Positions 18,501 to 25,254 of a stretch of 64,000 nt of DNA are shown piece after piece. The notes below the pieces were generated by a model, which saw only the letters and a list, made by a program, of their open reading frames with translations, did no database searches and was not told where the DNA came from. Source of the DNA: Pseudomonas frederiksbergensis. GTDB lineage: Bacteria; Pseudomonadota; Gammaproteobacteria; Pseudomonadales; Pseudomonadaceae. A program made the translations under genes and the position numbers. The stretch's first letter is position 1. Each line of letters starts with the position of its first letter. The stretch is from assembly GCF_003732705.1 (NCBI RefSeq), contig NZ_MOBR01000017.1, positions 247,412 through 311,411 of the forward strand, written 5' to 3'.

Positions 18501-21500
18501 TTGCCGTGTGATCGTCCGCAAGGTGGGCAGCAGAATCGTCACGCACAAACCGTCAGCGTACGCCTGGATGCCGAGCGCACCCGGCAATTGCTGCAACAGG
18601 CGCCGAGCGCATACCGCACCCAGGTCAACGACCTGCTGCTGAGCGCATTGGCCCGCGTGATGTGCCGCTGGAGCGGCCACGAATCGGCGTTGATTCAACT
18701 TGAAGGTCACGGCCGCGAAACCCTGTTCGACGAGATCGACCTGACCCGCACCGTGGGTTGGTTCACCAGCGCTTATCCGCTGCGTCTGGTGCCAGCGGCT
18801 GAGCAGGGCGCCTCGATCAAAGCGATCAAGGAGCAACTGCGCGCCGTGCCGCACAAAGGTTTGGGTTATGGCGTGTTGCGCTACCTCGCCGATGACCTGT
18901 GCCGCCAGACCATGGCCGCGTTGCCGGTGGCGCCGATCACCTTCAACTACCTCGGCCAGTTCGACCAGAGCTTCGGCGCAGACGCGTTGTTCCGTCCTCT
19001 CGATGAGCCGGTGGGCGCGGCCCATGATCCTCATGCGCCGTTGCCGAACGAATTGAGCGTCGACAGTCAGGTCTACGGCGGCGAATTGGTGCTGCGCTGG
19101 ACTTTCAGCGCCGAACGCCACGACCCGCAAACCATCAGCGATCTGGCGAATAGTTATCTCGCAGAGCTGCAAAGCCTGATCGAACATTGCCTGCTCGATG
19201 AGGCCGGTGGCCTGACCCCGTCCGACTTCCCGCTGGCCCGACTGACCCAGCCACAACTCGACGCGCTGCCGATCCCGGCCGCCGTGATCGAAGACGTCTA
19301 CCCGCTGACCCCGATGCAGGAAGGCATGCTGCTGCACACCTTGCTGGAACCGGGCACCGGCCTCTACTTCATGCAGGACCGCTACCGCATCAACAGCGAG
19401 CTGGATCCCGAGCGTTTCGCCCAGGCCTGGCAAGCGGTGATTGCCCGTCACGAAGCCTTGCGCGCGTCGTTCTGCTGGAACGTCGGCGAAGACATGCTGC
19501 AAGTGATCCACAAACCGGGCAGCACACCGATCGAGTACCTCGACTGGACCGCTATCGCCGAAACCGAGCAAGAACCGAAACTGCAAACGCTGCTGAAAAC
19601 CGAGCGTGAAGCCGGGTTCGATCTGCTCAATCAGGCGCCGTTCCATCTGCGTTTGATCAAGGTTGGTGAAGCGCGCTACTGGTTCATGATGAGCAACCAC
19701 CACATCCTGATCGATGCCTGGTGCCGTTCGCTGCTGATGAACGATTTCTTTGAAATCTACATGGCCCTGGGCGAAGGCCGGGACGCGCAATTGGCCGTGC
19801 CGCCGCGTTATCGCGACTACATCGGCTGGCTGCAACGCCAGAGCCTGGCCGAGGCGCGGCAGTGGTGGAAAACCAACCTGCAAGGCTTCGAGCGCACCAC
19901 GCCGATTCCGAGCGACCGACCGTTCCTGCGTGAACACGCCGGTGACAGCGGCGGCATGGTCGTGGGCGACCGCTACACGAGGCTCGATGCCCGTGACGGT
20001 GCGCAATTGCGGGAACTGGCCCAGGCCCATCAACTGACCATCAACACCTTCGCCCAAGCGGCGTGGGCCCTGGTGCTGCGGCGCTTGAGCGGTGATCGCG
20101 ACGTGCTGTTTGGCGTCACGGTGGCTGGGCGCCCGGTGGAAATGCCGGAGATGCAACGCACGGTCGGGCTGTTCATCAACAGCATCGCGCTACGGGTGAA
20201 AATGCCCGAGGACGATCAGCGTGTCAGCGTGCGCCAGTGGCTTAGTGGATTGCTCGACAGCAACATGCAACTGCGCGAATACGAATACCTGCCGCTGGTG
20301 ACGATCCAGGAAAACAGCGAATTGCCCAAAGGCCAGCCGTTGTTCGACAGCCTGTTTGTGTTCGAAAACGCCCCGGTGGAAGTCTCGGTGCTCGACCGTG
20401 CGCAAAGCCTCAATGCCACCTCGGACTCGGGCCGCACCCACACCAACTTCCCGCTGACGGCGGTTTGCTATCCGGGGGATGACCTCGGTTTGCACCTGTC
20501 CTACGACCAGCGTTATTTCGATGAGTCCACGGTCGAGCGCATGCTCGGTGAGTTCAAGCGTTTGCTGCTGGCGCTGGTGGAAGGTTTCCATGGCGACATG
20601 GCCGACTTGCCGCTGCTGGGTACCGAGGAACAGGACTTCCTGATCCACGGCTGCAACCAGAGCGAACATGAATACCCGTTGGAAAAAAGCTACGTCGAGC
20701 TGTTCGAAGCCCAGGTTGCGCAGCATCCGCAGCGCATCGCCGCCAGTTGCCTCGACCGTTTGCACAGCTATGTCGAACTGAACCAGCGCAGTAACCGCTT
20801 CGGTCATGCCTTGATTGCGGCGGGTGTCGGGCTGGACCAACCGGTGGCGTTGCTCGCCGAACGTAATCTCGATCTGCTGGGCATGATCATCGGCAGCTTC
20901 AAGGCTGGCGCCGGTTACCTGCCGCTGGATCCTGGCCTGCCGAGTCAGCGTCTGAGCCGGATCATCGACTTGAGCCGCACGCCGTTGCTGGTCTGCACCC
21001 AGGCTTGCCACGAGCAAGCGGTGGCGTTGCTGGACGAATTCGGTTGCGCCAATCGACCGAAGTTGCTCGTTTGGGAAGAGGTGCAAGCGAGCGATGCGTC
21101 GGTGCAAAACCCGGGCATCTACAGCGCGCCGGACAACCTGGCCTACGTGATCTACACCTCGGGCTCCACCGGGTTGCCGAAAGGCGTGATGGTCGAACAG
21201 CGCGGCATGCTCAATAACCAGTTGAGCAAAGTGCCGTACCTGAACCTGAGCGCCGCCGATGTCATCGCGCAAACCGCTTCGCAAAGCTTCGATATTTCGG
21301 TCTGGCAGTTCCTCGCCGCGCCGCTGTTCGGGGCGCGGGTGGACATCGTGCCGAACACCATCGCCCATGATCCCCAAGGCTTGCTCGCTCATGTGCAGAG
21401 CCAGGGCATCACCGTGCTGGAAAGCGTGCCGTCGCTGATCCAGGGCATGCTCACCCAAGAGCGCATGAGCCTCGACGGCTTGCGCTGGATGCTGCCGACC

Positions 21501-22532
21501 GGTGAAGCGATGCCGCCGGAACTGGCGCACCAATGGCTGTTGCGCTACCCGCAGATCGGGCTGGTCAACGCCTATGGCCCGGCGGAATGTTCCGATGACG
21601 TGGCGTTCTTCCGAGTGGACATGGCGTCGACCCGCGGCAGCTATTTGCCGATTGGTACGCCGACCGACAACAACCGTTTGTACCTGCTCGATGGCGCGCT
21701 GGAACTGGTGCCGCTGGGTGCGGTGGGTGAGTTGTGTGTCGCCGGCACCGGTGTCGGTCGCGGTTACGTCAGCGATCCGCTGCGCACCGCCCAGGTGTTT
21801 GTGCCGAACCCGTTTGGCGAGCCCGGTGATCGTCTGTATCGCACCGGTGACCTGGCGCGGCGACGCAGTGACGGCGTGCTGGAGTACGTCGGCCGGATCG
21901 ACCATCAGGTGAAGATTCGCGGTTACCGCATTGAACTGGGGGAAATCGAGGCGCGGCTGCACGAACAACCGGAAGTCCGCGACGGGGCGGTCGGCGTGCA
22001 GGAAGGCGTCAACGGCAAGCACCTGGTGGGTTATCTGGTGGCGGCGGATTCGGCGCTCAACCCGAGCGAACGCCTGGAACGCATCAAGCAACGCCTGCGC
22101 GCCGAACTGCCGGAATACATGGTGCCGCTGCACTGGTTGTGGCTCGACAAACTGCCGCTCAATGCCAACGGCAAACTGGATCGCAAGGCCTTACCGGCGC
22201 TGGAGATCGGCCAGTTGCAGAGCCAGGATTACCAGGCGCCACGCAATGAAATGGAGCAGACCCTGGCGCAGATCTGGGCCGAAGTGTTGAAGGTCGAGAA
22301 GGTCGGTATTCGCGACAACTTCTTCGAACTGGGCGGTCATTCGCTGCTGGCGACACAGATTGCGTCGCGGGTGCAGAAATCGCTGCAACGTGACGTGCCG
22401 CTGCGGGCGATGTTCGAGTGCAGCACGGTGGAGGAACTGGCCGAGTACATCGAGGGATTGGCGGCGAGTGAGATGACCGAGGAGAAGGTGGATCGGTTGA
22501 ATGATTTGATGGCGGAGTTGGAGGGGTTGTAG
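9549..22532 (+). CDS. pvdL: Pyoverdine chromophore nonribosomal peptide synthetase PvdL
   Basis: The product is 4327 residues, the usual PvdL size. Domain order: acyl-CoA ligase (TSGSTALPKG near 167) with carrier protein (Ser611); condensation (HHIIADG 802-808), adenylation (TSGSTG at 1275), carrier (Ser1666); condensation (HHIVTEG 1858-1864), adenylation (TSGSTG at 2338), carrier (LGGDS, Ser2737), epimerase (HHLVVDG 2913-2919); condensation (HHILIDA 3384-3390), adenylation (TSGSTG at 3870), carrier (Ser4265). By family knowledge it loads a fatty acid, then L-Glu, D-Tyr and L-Dab, the chromophore precursor. Reading the pockets by eye, module 2 has His at position 278 and Arg at 322 (GrsA numbering), fitting Glu; module 4 has Glu278, Asp330 and Asp331, fitting the basic Dab. 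There is no terminal thioesterase, so the chain passes to another synthetase. Start ATG follows AGGAAACCTC. Confidence 0.97.
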   Translation: MTDAFELPSTLVQALQRRAALTPDRVALRFLAETADQAVVLSYAELDQRARTIAGALQAQAAFGDRAVLLFPSGPDYVAAFFGCLYAGVIAVPAYPQESTKRHHQERLLSIISDAEPRLLLTSAGLRDALQQIEGAPPLLCVDTLDSALADSWVLPALENEHIAFLQYTSGSTALPKGVQVSHGNLVANELLIRHGFGIDLNPDDVIVSWLPLYHDMGLIGGLLQPIFSGVPCVLMSPAYFLGRPLRWLEAISEYGGTISGGPDFAYRLCSERVSESALERLDLNGWRVAYSGSEPIRFDTLERFADKFASCGFTPDCFMASYGLAEATLFVAGTPRGQGIGNLRVDDQALAQNRAEAGEGAAIMSCGISQPDHAVLIVDPLALTELADNAIGEVWATGPSIAHGYWRNPEASAKTFVQHAGRTWLRTGDLGFKRNGEFFITGRLKDMLIVRGHNLYPQDIEQTVEREVEVVRKGRVAAFAVNIDGQEGIGIAAEISRSVQKILPPDALIKAIRQAVAEAYQEAPSVVVLLNPGALPKTSSGKLQRSACRNRLADGSLDSYALFPSAEVKSETTAQSASELQTLIANIWCEQLNVQQVNADDHFFLLGGNSIAATQVVARLREELGLELNLRLLFEAPTLGAFAEAVARLQQDGGLAQGAITPLSRSEAMPQSLAQNRLWITWQLDPQSSAFNIPGALRLRGELDEDALRASFQQLIERHESLRTRFFERDGVALQRVDAAGEFNLQLIDISDLPVDKREVRAQQIREDEARTQFDLEKGPLLWVTLVRLDDEDHQLLVTLHHIIADGWSLNVLIDEFSRLYAAASQGQKATLAALPTQYADYGSWQRQWLAQGEGERQLAYWKNQLGDEHPVLSLATDHPRSAHHVHSAARHTVRLGVSLSEAIRQTAQAHESTSFMLLLAAFQSLLHRYSGQRDIRIGVPNANRPRLETQGLIGFFINTQVLRAEVDSRLPFVELLAQTRQAALGAQAHQDLPFEQLLEAFPEARESGLFQVMFNHQQRDLSALRRLPGLLAEELPWHSREAKFDLQLHSEEDRNGRLSLSFDYANELFDVATIERLAEHFTNLLREVCEQPQQAIGDLQLLTSDEHDQQASWSTATCTPASQWLPELLNEQLRLTPERTALIWDGGELDFAELHAQANRLAHYLRDKGVGPDVCVAIAAERSPQLLIGLLAIIKAGGAYVPLDPDYPAERLAYMLSDSGVELLLTQTELLDRLPASDGVSVIAMDALHLENWPSQAPGLHLHGDNLAYVIYTSGSTGQPKGVGNTHAALAERLQWMQNTYRLDETDVLMQKAPISFDVSVWECFWPLITGARLLIADPGEHRDPHRIAQLVQQYAVTTLHFVPPLLALFIEEPLTSECTSLRRVFSGGEALPAELRNRVLEQLPAVQLHNRYGPTETAINVTHWHCTMADGERSPIGRPLGNVICRVLDSDLNPLPAGVPGELCISGIGLARGYLGRPSLTAERFVVDPLGEQGARLYRTGDRARWTADGVIEYLGRLDQQVKLRGFRVEPEEIEARLLAQDGVAQAVVLVRETAAGGQLIGYYTSTDSSEEIDVQTQRLKAALAAELPEYMVPAQLMRLDEMPLSPSGKLDRRALPEPQWQVREHVEPVTVLQQQIAGIWREVLGLKQIGLRDDFFALGGHSLLATQIISRTRQACDVELPLRALFENSELGAFAEQVRLIQVSSNTNKQPPIEKVDRSQPVPLSYSQQRMWFLWQMEPDSPAYNVGGMARLRGVLDVGRFEAALQALIIRHETLRTTFPSIDGVARQQVHADTGMRMDWKDFSALDVELREQRVQALADSEAHTPFNLETGPLLRACLVKTADQEHYLVLTLHHIVTEGWAMDIFARELSALYEAFVDDRDSPLEALPVQYLDYSVWQRQWLESGERQRQLDYWTAQLGREHPLLELPGDRPRPPVQSHRGELFRFDLSDDLAARVRAFNAQNGLTLFMTMTAALAVLLYRYSGQTDLRIGAPVANRIRPESEGLIGAFLNTQVLRCQLDGQMSVGELFEQVRHTVIEGQSHQDLPFDHLVEALQPPRSAAYNPLFQVMCNVQRWEFQQSRTLAGMTVEYLANDARATKFDLNLEVTDLDHRLGCCLTYSTDLFDEPRIARMAGHWRNLLEALLADPQQRLSELPLLDTTEQKNLLDSLGIEPGEHRLDQCIHHLFSEQALARKDAPALTFAGETLSYAELDSRANRLAWMLRERGVGPQVRVGLALERSLEMVVGLLAILKAGGAYVPLDPEYPLDRLHYMIEDSGIRLLLSDTAMFNALGELPSTVGRWCLEDDAAELANYPATELPFISLPQHQAYLIYTSGSTGKPKGVVVSHGEIAMHCQAVIERFGMRPDDCELHFYSINFDAATERLLVPLLSGAQVVLRAQGQWDAEEICGLIRQHQINILGFTPSYGSQLAQWLATQGETLPVRMIITGGEALTGEHLSRIRAAFTPSVFFNAYGPTETVVMPLASLAPEVLEEGLGSVPIGSVIGARVAYILDADLALVPQGATGELYVGGAGLAQGYHERAGMTAERFVADPFASNGGRIYRTGDLVRQRADGLVEYLGRIDHQVKIRGFRIELGEIETRLLEHESIREAVVLALDAPSGKQLVGYLVTEVAEQDEAQQAALREALKAHLKSQLPDYMVPTHLILLASMPLTANGKLDRRALPAPDPELNRQHYVAPSNELELTLAGIWCEVLNVAQVGLNDNFFELGGDSILSIQVVSRARQQGIHFSPRDLFQHQTVQTLAAVATRTEQVSAEQGLLTGESGLTPIQHWFFDTEIPERQHWNQALLLEPTVALEPHRLEQALLAVIEQHDALRLRFTQTEAQWHAEHQAVNDTPVLWQVRVASMDKCTALFADAQRSLDLEQGPLIRALLVDGPEGQQRLFIAIHHLVVDGVSWRVLLDDLQTVYRQLDAEQSVKLPAKTSAFKDWAARLQAYAGSESLREELSWWQTQLAGPCAELPCDRPQGGQQNRHAQTVSVRLDAERTRQLLQQAPSAYRTQVNDLLLSALARVMCRWSGHESALIQLEGHGRETLFDEIDLTRTVGWFTSAYPLRLVPAAEQGASIKAIKEQLRAVPHKGLGYGVLRYLADDLCRQTMAALPVAPITFNYLGQFDQSFGADALFRPLDEPVGAAHDPHAPLPNELSVDSQVYGGELVLRWTFSAERHDPQTISDLANSYLAELQSLIEHCLLDEAGGLTPSDFPLARLTQPQLDALPIPAAVIEDVYPLTPMQEGMLLHTLLEPGTGLYFMQDRYRINSELDPERFAQAWQAVIARHEALRASFCWNVGEDMLQVIHKPGSTPIEYLDWTAIAETEQEPKLQTLLKTEREAGFDLLNQAPFHLRLIKVGEARYWFMMSNHHILIDAWCRSLLMNDFFEIYMALGEGRDAQLAVPPRYRDYIGWLQRQSLAEARQWWKTNLQGFERTTPIPSDRPFLREHAGDSGGMVVGDRYTRLDARDGAQLRELAQAHQLTINTFAQAAWALVLRRLSGDRDVLFGVTVAGRPVEMPEMQRTVGLFINSIALRVKMPEDDQRVSVRQWLSGLLDSNMQLREYEYLPLVTIQENSELPKGQPLFDSLFVFENAPVEVSVLDRAQSLNATSDSGRTHTNFPLTAVCYPGDDLGLHLSYDQRYFDESTVERMLGEFKRLLLALVEGFHGDMADLPLLGTEEQDFLIHGCNQSEHEYPLEKSYVELFEAQVAQHPQRIAASCLDRLHSYVELNQRSNRFGHALIAAGVGLDQPVALLAERNLDLLGMIIGSFKAGAGYLPLDPGLPSQRLSRIIDLSRTPLLVCTQACHEQAVALLDEFGCANRPKLLVWEEVQASDASVQNPGIYSAPDNLAYVIYTSGSTGLPKGVMVEQRGMLNNQLSKVPYLNLSAADVIAQTASQSFDISVWQFLAAPLFGARVDIVPNTIAHDPQGLLAHVQSQGITVLESVPSLIQGMLTQERMSLDGLRWMLPTGEAMPPELAHQWLLRYPQIGLVNAYGPAECSDDVAFFRVDMASTRGSYLPIGTPTDNNRLYLLDGALELVPLGAVGELCVAGTGVGRGYVSDPLRTAQVFVPNPFGEPGDRLYRTGDLARRRSDGVLEYVGRIDHQVKIRGYRIELGEIEARLHEQPEVRDGAVGVQEGVNGKHLVGYLVAADSALNPSERLERIKQRLRAELPEYMVPLHWLWLDKLPLNANGKLDRKALPALEIGQLQSQDYQAPRNEMEQTLAQIWAEVLKVEKVGIRDNFFELGGHSLLATQIASRVQKSLQRDVPLRAMFECSTVEELAEYIEGLAASEMTEEKVDRLNDLMAELEGL

Positions 22533-22556
22533 TTCTTTAGCGTCTGGACTGGCCTC

Positions 22557-22645
22557 TTCGCGGGCAAGCCTCGCTCCTACGGGTATGTGTTGATCACAAG
22601 GGTTGTGATCACTCGATACCTGTAGGAGCGAGGCTTGCCCGCGAA
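22557..22645. repeat. REPIN (paired REP elements)
   Basis: Inverted REP pair (TTCGCGGGCAAGCCTCGCTC type) around a spacer, 24 bases after the pvdL stop. This is the GCGGGCAAGCC sequence variant, different from the GCGAGCAAGCTC variant elsewhere in the window. Confidence 0.9.
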
Positions 22646-22727
22646 GGCGTCAGCCCAGACACCCCAAGGTTGACTGCCAAGCCACACCAGCCCAGTCTTC
22701 CTGCTCCATTTGGTGAGGAGACAGCTA

Positions 22728-23537
22728 ATGCCCTTCGCAACAATAGACGGACAACCCCTGCACTACACCGACCAAGGCACCGGCCCGGCCGTGCTGTTGG
22801 CGGGCAGTTACCTGTGGGACCAGGCCATGTGGGCGCCGCAGATCGCCGCGCTGTCGCAGCAGTACCGGGTGATTGCCCTGGACCTCTGGGGCCACGGTCA
22901 ATCCGGTCAACTGCCCGAAGGCACCACGTCACTGGATGACATCGCGCGCCAGGCTCTGGCGTTGCTCGATCATCTGGATATCGACCGCATCACCCTGGTC
23001 GGATTGTCGGTCGGTGGCATGTGGGGCGTGCGTCTGGCGCTGTCGGCACCCCAGCGGCTCAATGGCCTGGTGCTGATGGACACCTACGTCGGCGTCGAGC
23101 CCGAGCCGACCCGCCAATACTATTTCTCGCTGTTCAAGCAGATCGAAGACACCGGCGTGATCTCCCCGCAACTGCTGGACATCGTGGTGCCGATCTTCTT
23201 CCGGCCGGGCATCGATCCGCAGTCGGCGCTGTATCAGGACTTCCGCGCGTCATTGGCAGCGCTGCCGGCGCAGCGTCTGCGCGAGAGCGTCGTACCGATG
23301 GGGCGCATTACCTTTGGCCGGGACGATCTGTTGCCGCGTCTGGGTGAGTTGAACCCTGAAACCACGTTGGTGATGTGTGGCGATCAGGACAAACCGCGTC
23401 CGCCGAGCGAGGCTCGGGAAATGGCTGAGTTGATTGGTTGCCCGTGTGTGCTGGTGCCGGAGGCGGGGCATATCTCCAATCTGGAGAATGCGGGGTTTGT
23501 CACTGAGGCGTTGTTGAAGTTTTTGGCGCAACGCTGA
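22728..23537 (+). CDS. Alpha/beta hydrolase (3-oxoadipate enol-lactonase-like)
   Basis: This is a 269-residue alpha/beta-hydrolase. The nucleophile elbow is VGLSVGG (Ser94), the oxyanion strand AVLLAGSYLWD near residue 21, an acid near 217 (CGDQDKPRPP) and the catalytic His in PEAGHISNLE near the C-terminus. It resembles 3-oxoadipate enol-lactonase and bromoperoxidase-type hydrolases. Start ATG follows GAGGAG. It follows pvdL in the same direction, but a REPIN lies between and no PvdS box precedes it, so a pyoverdine role is unproven. It is not a type II NRPS thioesterase by motif (no GHSMGA). Confidence 0.75.
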   Translation: MPFATIDGQPLHYTDQGTGPAVLLAGSYLWDQAMWAPQIAALSQQYRVIALDLWGHGQSGQLPEGTTSLDDIARQALALLDHLDIDRITLVGLSVGGMWGVRLALSAPQRLNGLVLMDTYVGVEPEPTRQYYFSLFKQIEDTGVISPQLLDIVVPIFFRPGIDPQSALYQDFRASLAALPAQRLRESVVPMGRITFGRDDLLPRLGELNPETTLVMCGDQDKPRPPSEAREMAELIGCPCVLVPEAGHISNLENAGFVTEALLKFLAQR

Positions 23538-23541
23538 TCAA

Positions 23542-23652
23542 GATCGTTCCCACGCTCTGCGTGGGAATGCCGCCCGGGACGCTCCGCGTCCCTTCGCAGG
23601 CGTGACGCAGAGCGTCACAGGATGCATTCCCACGCAGAGCGTGGGAACGATC
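23542..23652. repeat. Second-family repeat (GATCGTTCCCACGC type)
   Basis: This 111-base element has inverted termini (GATCGTTCCCACGCTCTGCG at the left, its inverse at the right) and an inner inverted pair around GGGACGCTCCGCGTCCC. It lies between the convergent ends of the hydrolase and dsbG. Full copies also lie at 34529, 47020, 50583 and 54014. Confidence 0.88.
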
Positions 23653-23656
23653 AAAA

Positions 23657-24427
23657 CTACTTAGGTCCCAAAATCTTCAACAACTTGTCCGGCGACGGAG
23701 CGCCTTGTTGTTGCTGCAATTCGCCCTTGTCGTCCATGTAGAAAATCGCCGGGGTTGCCTGCAACTCCAGGTCTTCCATCAACTGCATGTTCGCCGCCAG
23801 TTTCGCCTGGATCGCCGGGGGTACGTCCTTCAGGGCTTTGAGCGAACTTTGCTTGCCGGACTTCTCGTGATCTTCCAGGGCTTTGCTCGGGTCCTTGGCC
23901 GCCAGCAGCGCGGCGGATTTGCCGGGGCTGTCTTCGCGGATGATGCCGACCATGATGTGGCGCAACTGTACTTTGCCGGACTTGACCCACGGCCGCGCCT
24001 GTTCCCAGAACATGTTGCAGTAAGGGCAGTTTGGATCGCTGAACAGGTACACAACCCGCGGTGCGTCTTTGTTGCCGTCGCCGATCCAGTTGCTCGCTTC
24101 CATCTTGCCCCAGACTTCCTTGGACATCGGCGCGTACACCAGTTTCTGCAACGGCGCGCTGCTCAGGTCGTTGCCGTCGGCATCGTACAGATTGCCGAGC
24201 AGGACGTGCTTGCCATCCGGGGTCAGGTACAGCGCCATGCCACGGTTCTGGTATTGCGCCGCGTAACCGCGCAAACCGTCCGGTGCATCGAACTGGCCGA
24301 CGATTTTCGCGCCTTTGGCTTCGATCTTCTTGATCGCCTCGGGCAGTTCTTCAACAGCCTGCGCCGACGGCAGGTGCAGCAGGGCTGCGCCCAGGGTCAG
24401 GGTCAGCAGGTGGCGGAGGCGGGGCAT
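23657..24427 (-). CDS. dsbG: Periplasmic thiol:disulfide isomerase DsbG
   Basis: This 256-residue exported protein has a signal peptide (LLTLTLGAALLHLPSAQA, cleavage near residue 24). An N-terminal dimerisation-type domain is followed by a thioredoxin domain with the redox motif CPYC at residues 134-137 (FSDPNCPYCNMFW) and the cis-proline segment QATPAIFY. The family shuttles or isomerises disulfides and rescues sulfenylated cysteines in the periplasm; DsbG has CPYC while DsbC has CGYC. It is the last gene of the dsbD-tlpA-dsbG operon and its 5' end overlaps the preceding gene by 25 bases. The order matches the PA2476-PA2478 region of P. aeruginosa as I recall it. Confidence 0.88.
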   Translation of the reverse strand: MPRLRHLLTLTLGAALLHLPSAQAVEELPEAIKKIEAKGAKIVGQFDAPDGLRGYAAQYQNRGMALYLTPDGKHVLLGNLYDADGNDLSSAPLQKLVYAPMSKEVWGKMEASNWIGDGNKDAPRVVYLFSDPNCPYCNMFWEQARPWVKSGKVQLRHIMVGIIREDSPGKSAALLAAKDPSKALEDHEKSGKQSSLKALKDVPPAIQAKLAANMQLMEDLELQATPAIFYMDDKGELQQQQGAPSPDKLLKILGPK

Positions 24428-25254
24428 GGCAATTTCCTTGTGGCGGGATTGGGGGTGTCGAAGTTTTCCAGGGCGCGGGCCAGGCTGGCTTCCGACAATT
24501 CGCCCAGATGGCTGCCCAGCAGGCGACCGTCGTTGCTATAAAACAGCGTAGTCGGCAACGCCATGGAACCGACGGCCTGGCCCAAGCGACCGCTGCCATC
24601 GAACAACACGTTGGACAGGCTCAGGCCCTGGGTTTCCAGGAAGGTACTGACGCTTTGCATGCTCTCGGCCTGGTTGACGAACAGGAAGGTCAGGTCCGGG
24701 CGCTGTTGCTGGGCGTTTTCCAGCACCGGCATTTCCCGGCGGCACGGCGGGCACCAGGTTGCCCAGAGATTGATCACCAGCGGGCCACCCTGATAGTCGG
24801 CCAGTTGCACGGTTTCCCCGGCGGCATTGCGCAAGGTGATGTCCGGCAGGCGCGTGCCTTGTTCGTAAAGACTCAAGGAGAAGGTCGCCAGCAACCAGAA
24901 GAACAGGCCAGTGCCCACCCCGAAACCCAGTGGCCGACGCAAACCCGGTCGGCGCCAGCCGCGATACAACGCGGCGAGCACCAGCACGATCACGCCGGGC
25001 CAGGCGAGAAAACCGCCATCGCGCAGGTCGATGATCTGCCACGGATCATTTCGATACTGCGCCCAATAGGCGATCACGAAACTGATCCGTGCCGCCAGCA
25101 TGCCCAACAGGAACAGGCTGAACAGCACCGACTCGGGGTTCTCGCCGCCGCGCTTGGCCACCCGCCAGCCAACGAAGGTGGCCAGCGCCAGGGCACTGAT
25201 CAGCAGCAGGTGATTAAGCGCGATGGCAAAGGTGCCGAGGGTAAAGGTCAGCAT
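24403..25254 (-). CDS. Membrane-anchored TlpA-type thioredoxin-like protein
   Basis: This 283-residue protein has four or so N-terminal membrane segments (about residues 5-30, 42-65, 83-98, 110-130), then a periplasmic thioredoxin-like domain with WCPPC at 167-171 (INLWATWCPPCRREMPVL) and the cis-proline segment SMALPTTLFY. The family (TlpA/ResA/DsbE) reduces periplasmic disulfides. The start ATG shares one base with the dsbD stop (TAATG), so translation is coupled, and the 3' end overlaps dsbG by 25 bases. The membrane half loosely resembles prolipoprotein diacylglyceryl transferase topology, as annotated in relatives, but I see no catalytic support for that activity. It probably takes electrons from the neighbouring DsbD. 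Confidence 0.8.
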   Translation of the reverse strand: MLTFTLGTFAIALNHLLLISALALATFVGWRVAKRGGENPESVLFSLFLLGMLAARISFVIAYWAQYRNDPWQIIDLRDGGFLAWPGVIVLVLAALYRGWRRPGLRRPLGFGVGTGLFFWLLATFSLSLYEQGTRLPDITLRNAAGETVQLADYQGGPLVINLWATWCPPCRREMPVLENAQQQRPDLTFLFVNQAESMQSVSTFLETQGLSLSNVLFDGSGRLGQAVGSMALPTTLFYSNDGRLLGSHLGELSEASLARALENFDTPNPATRKLPCPASATC

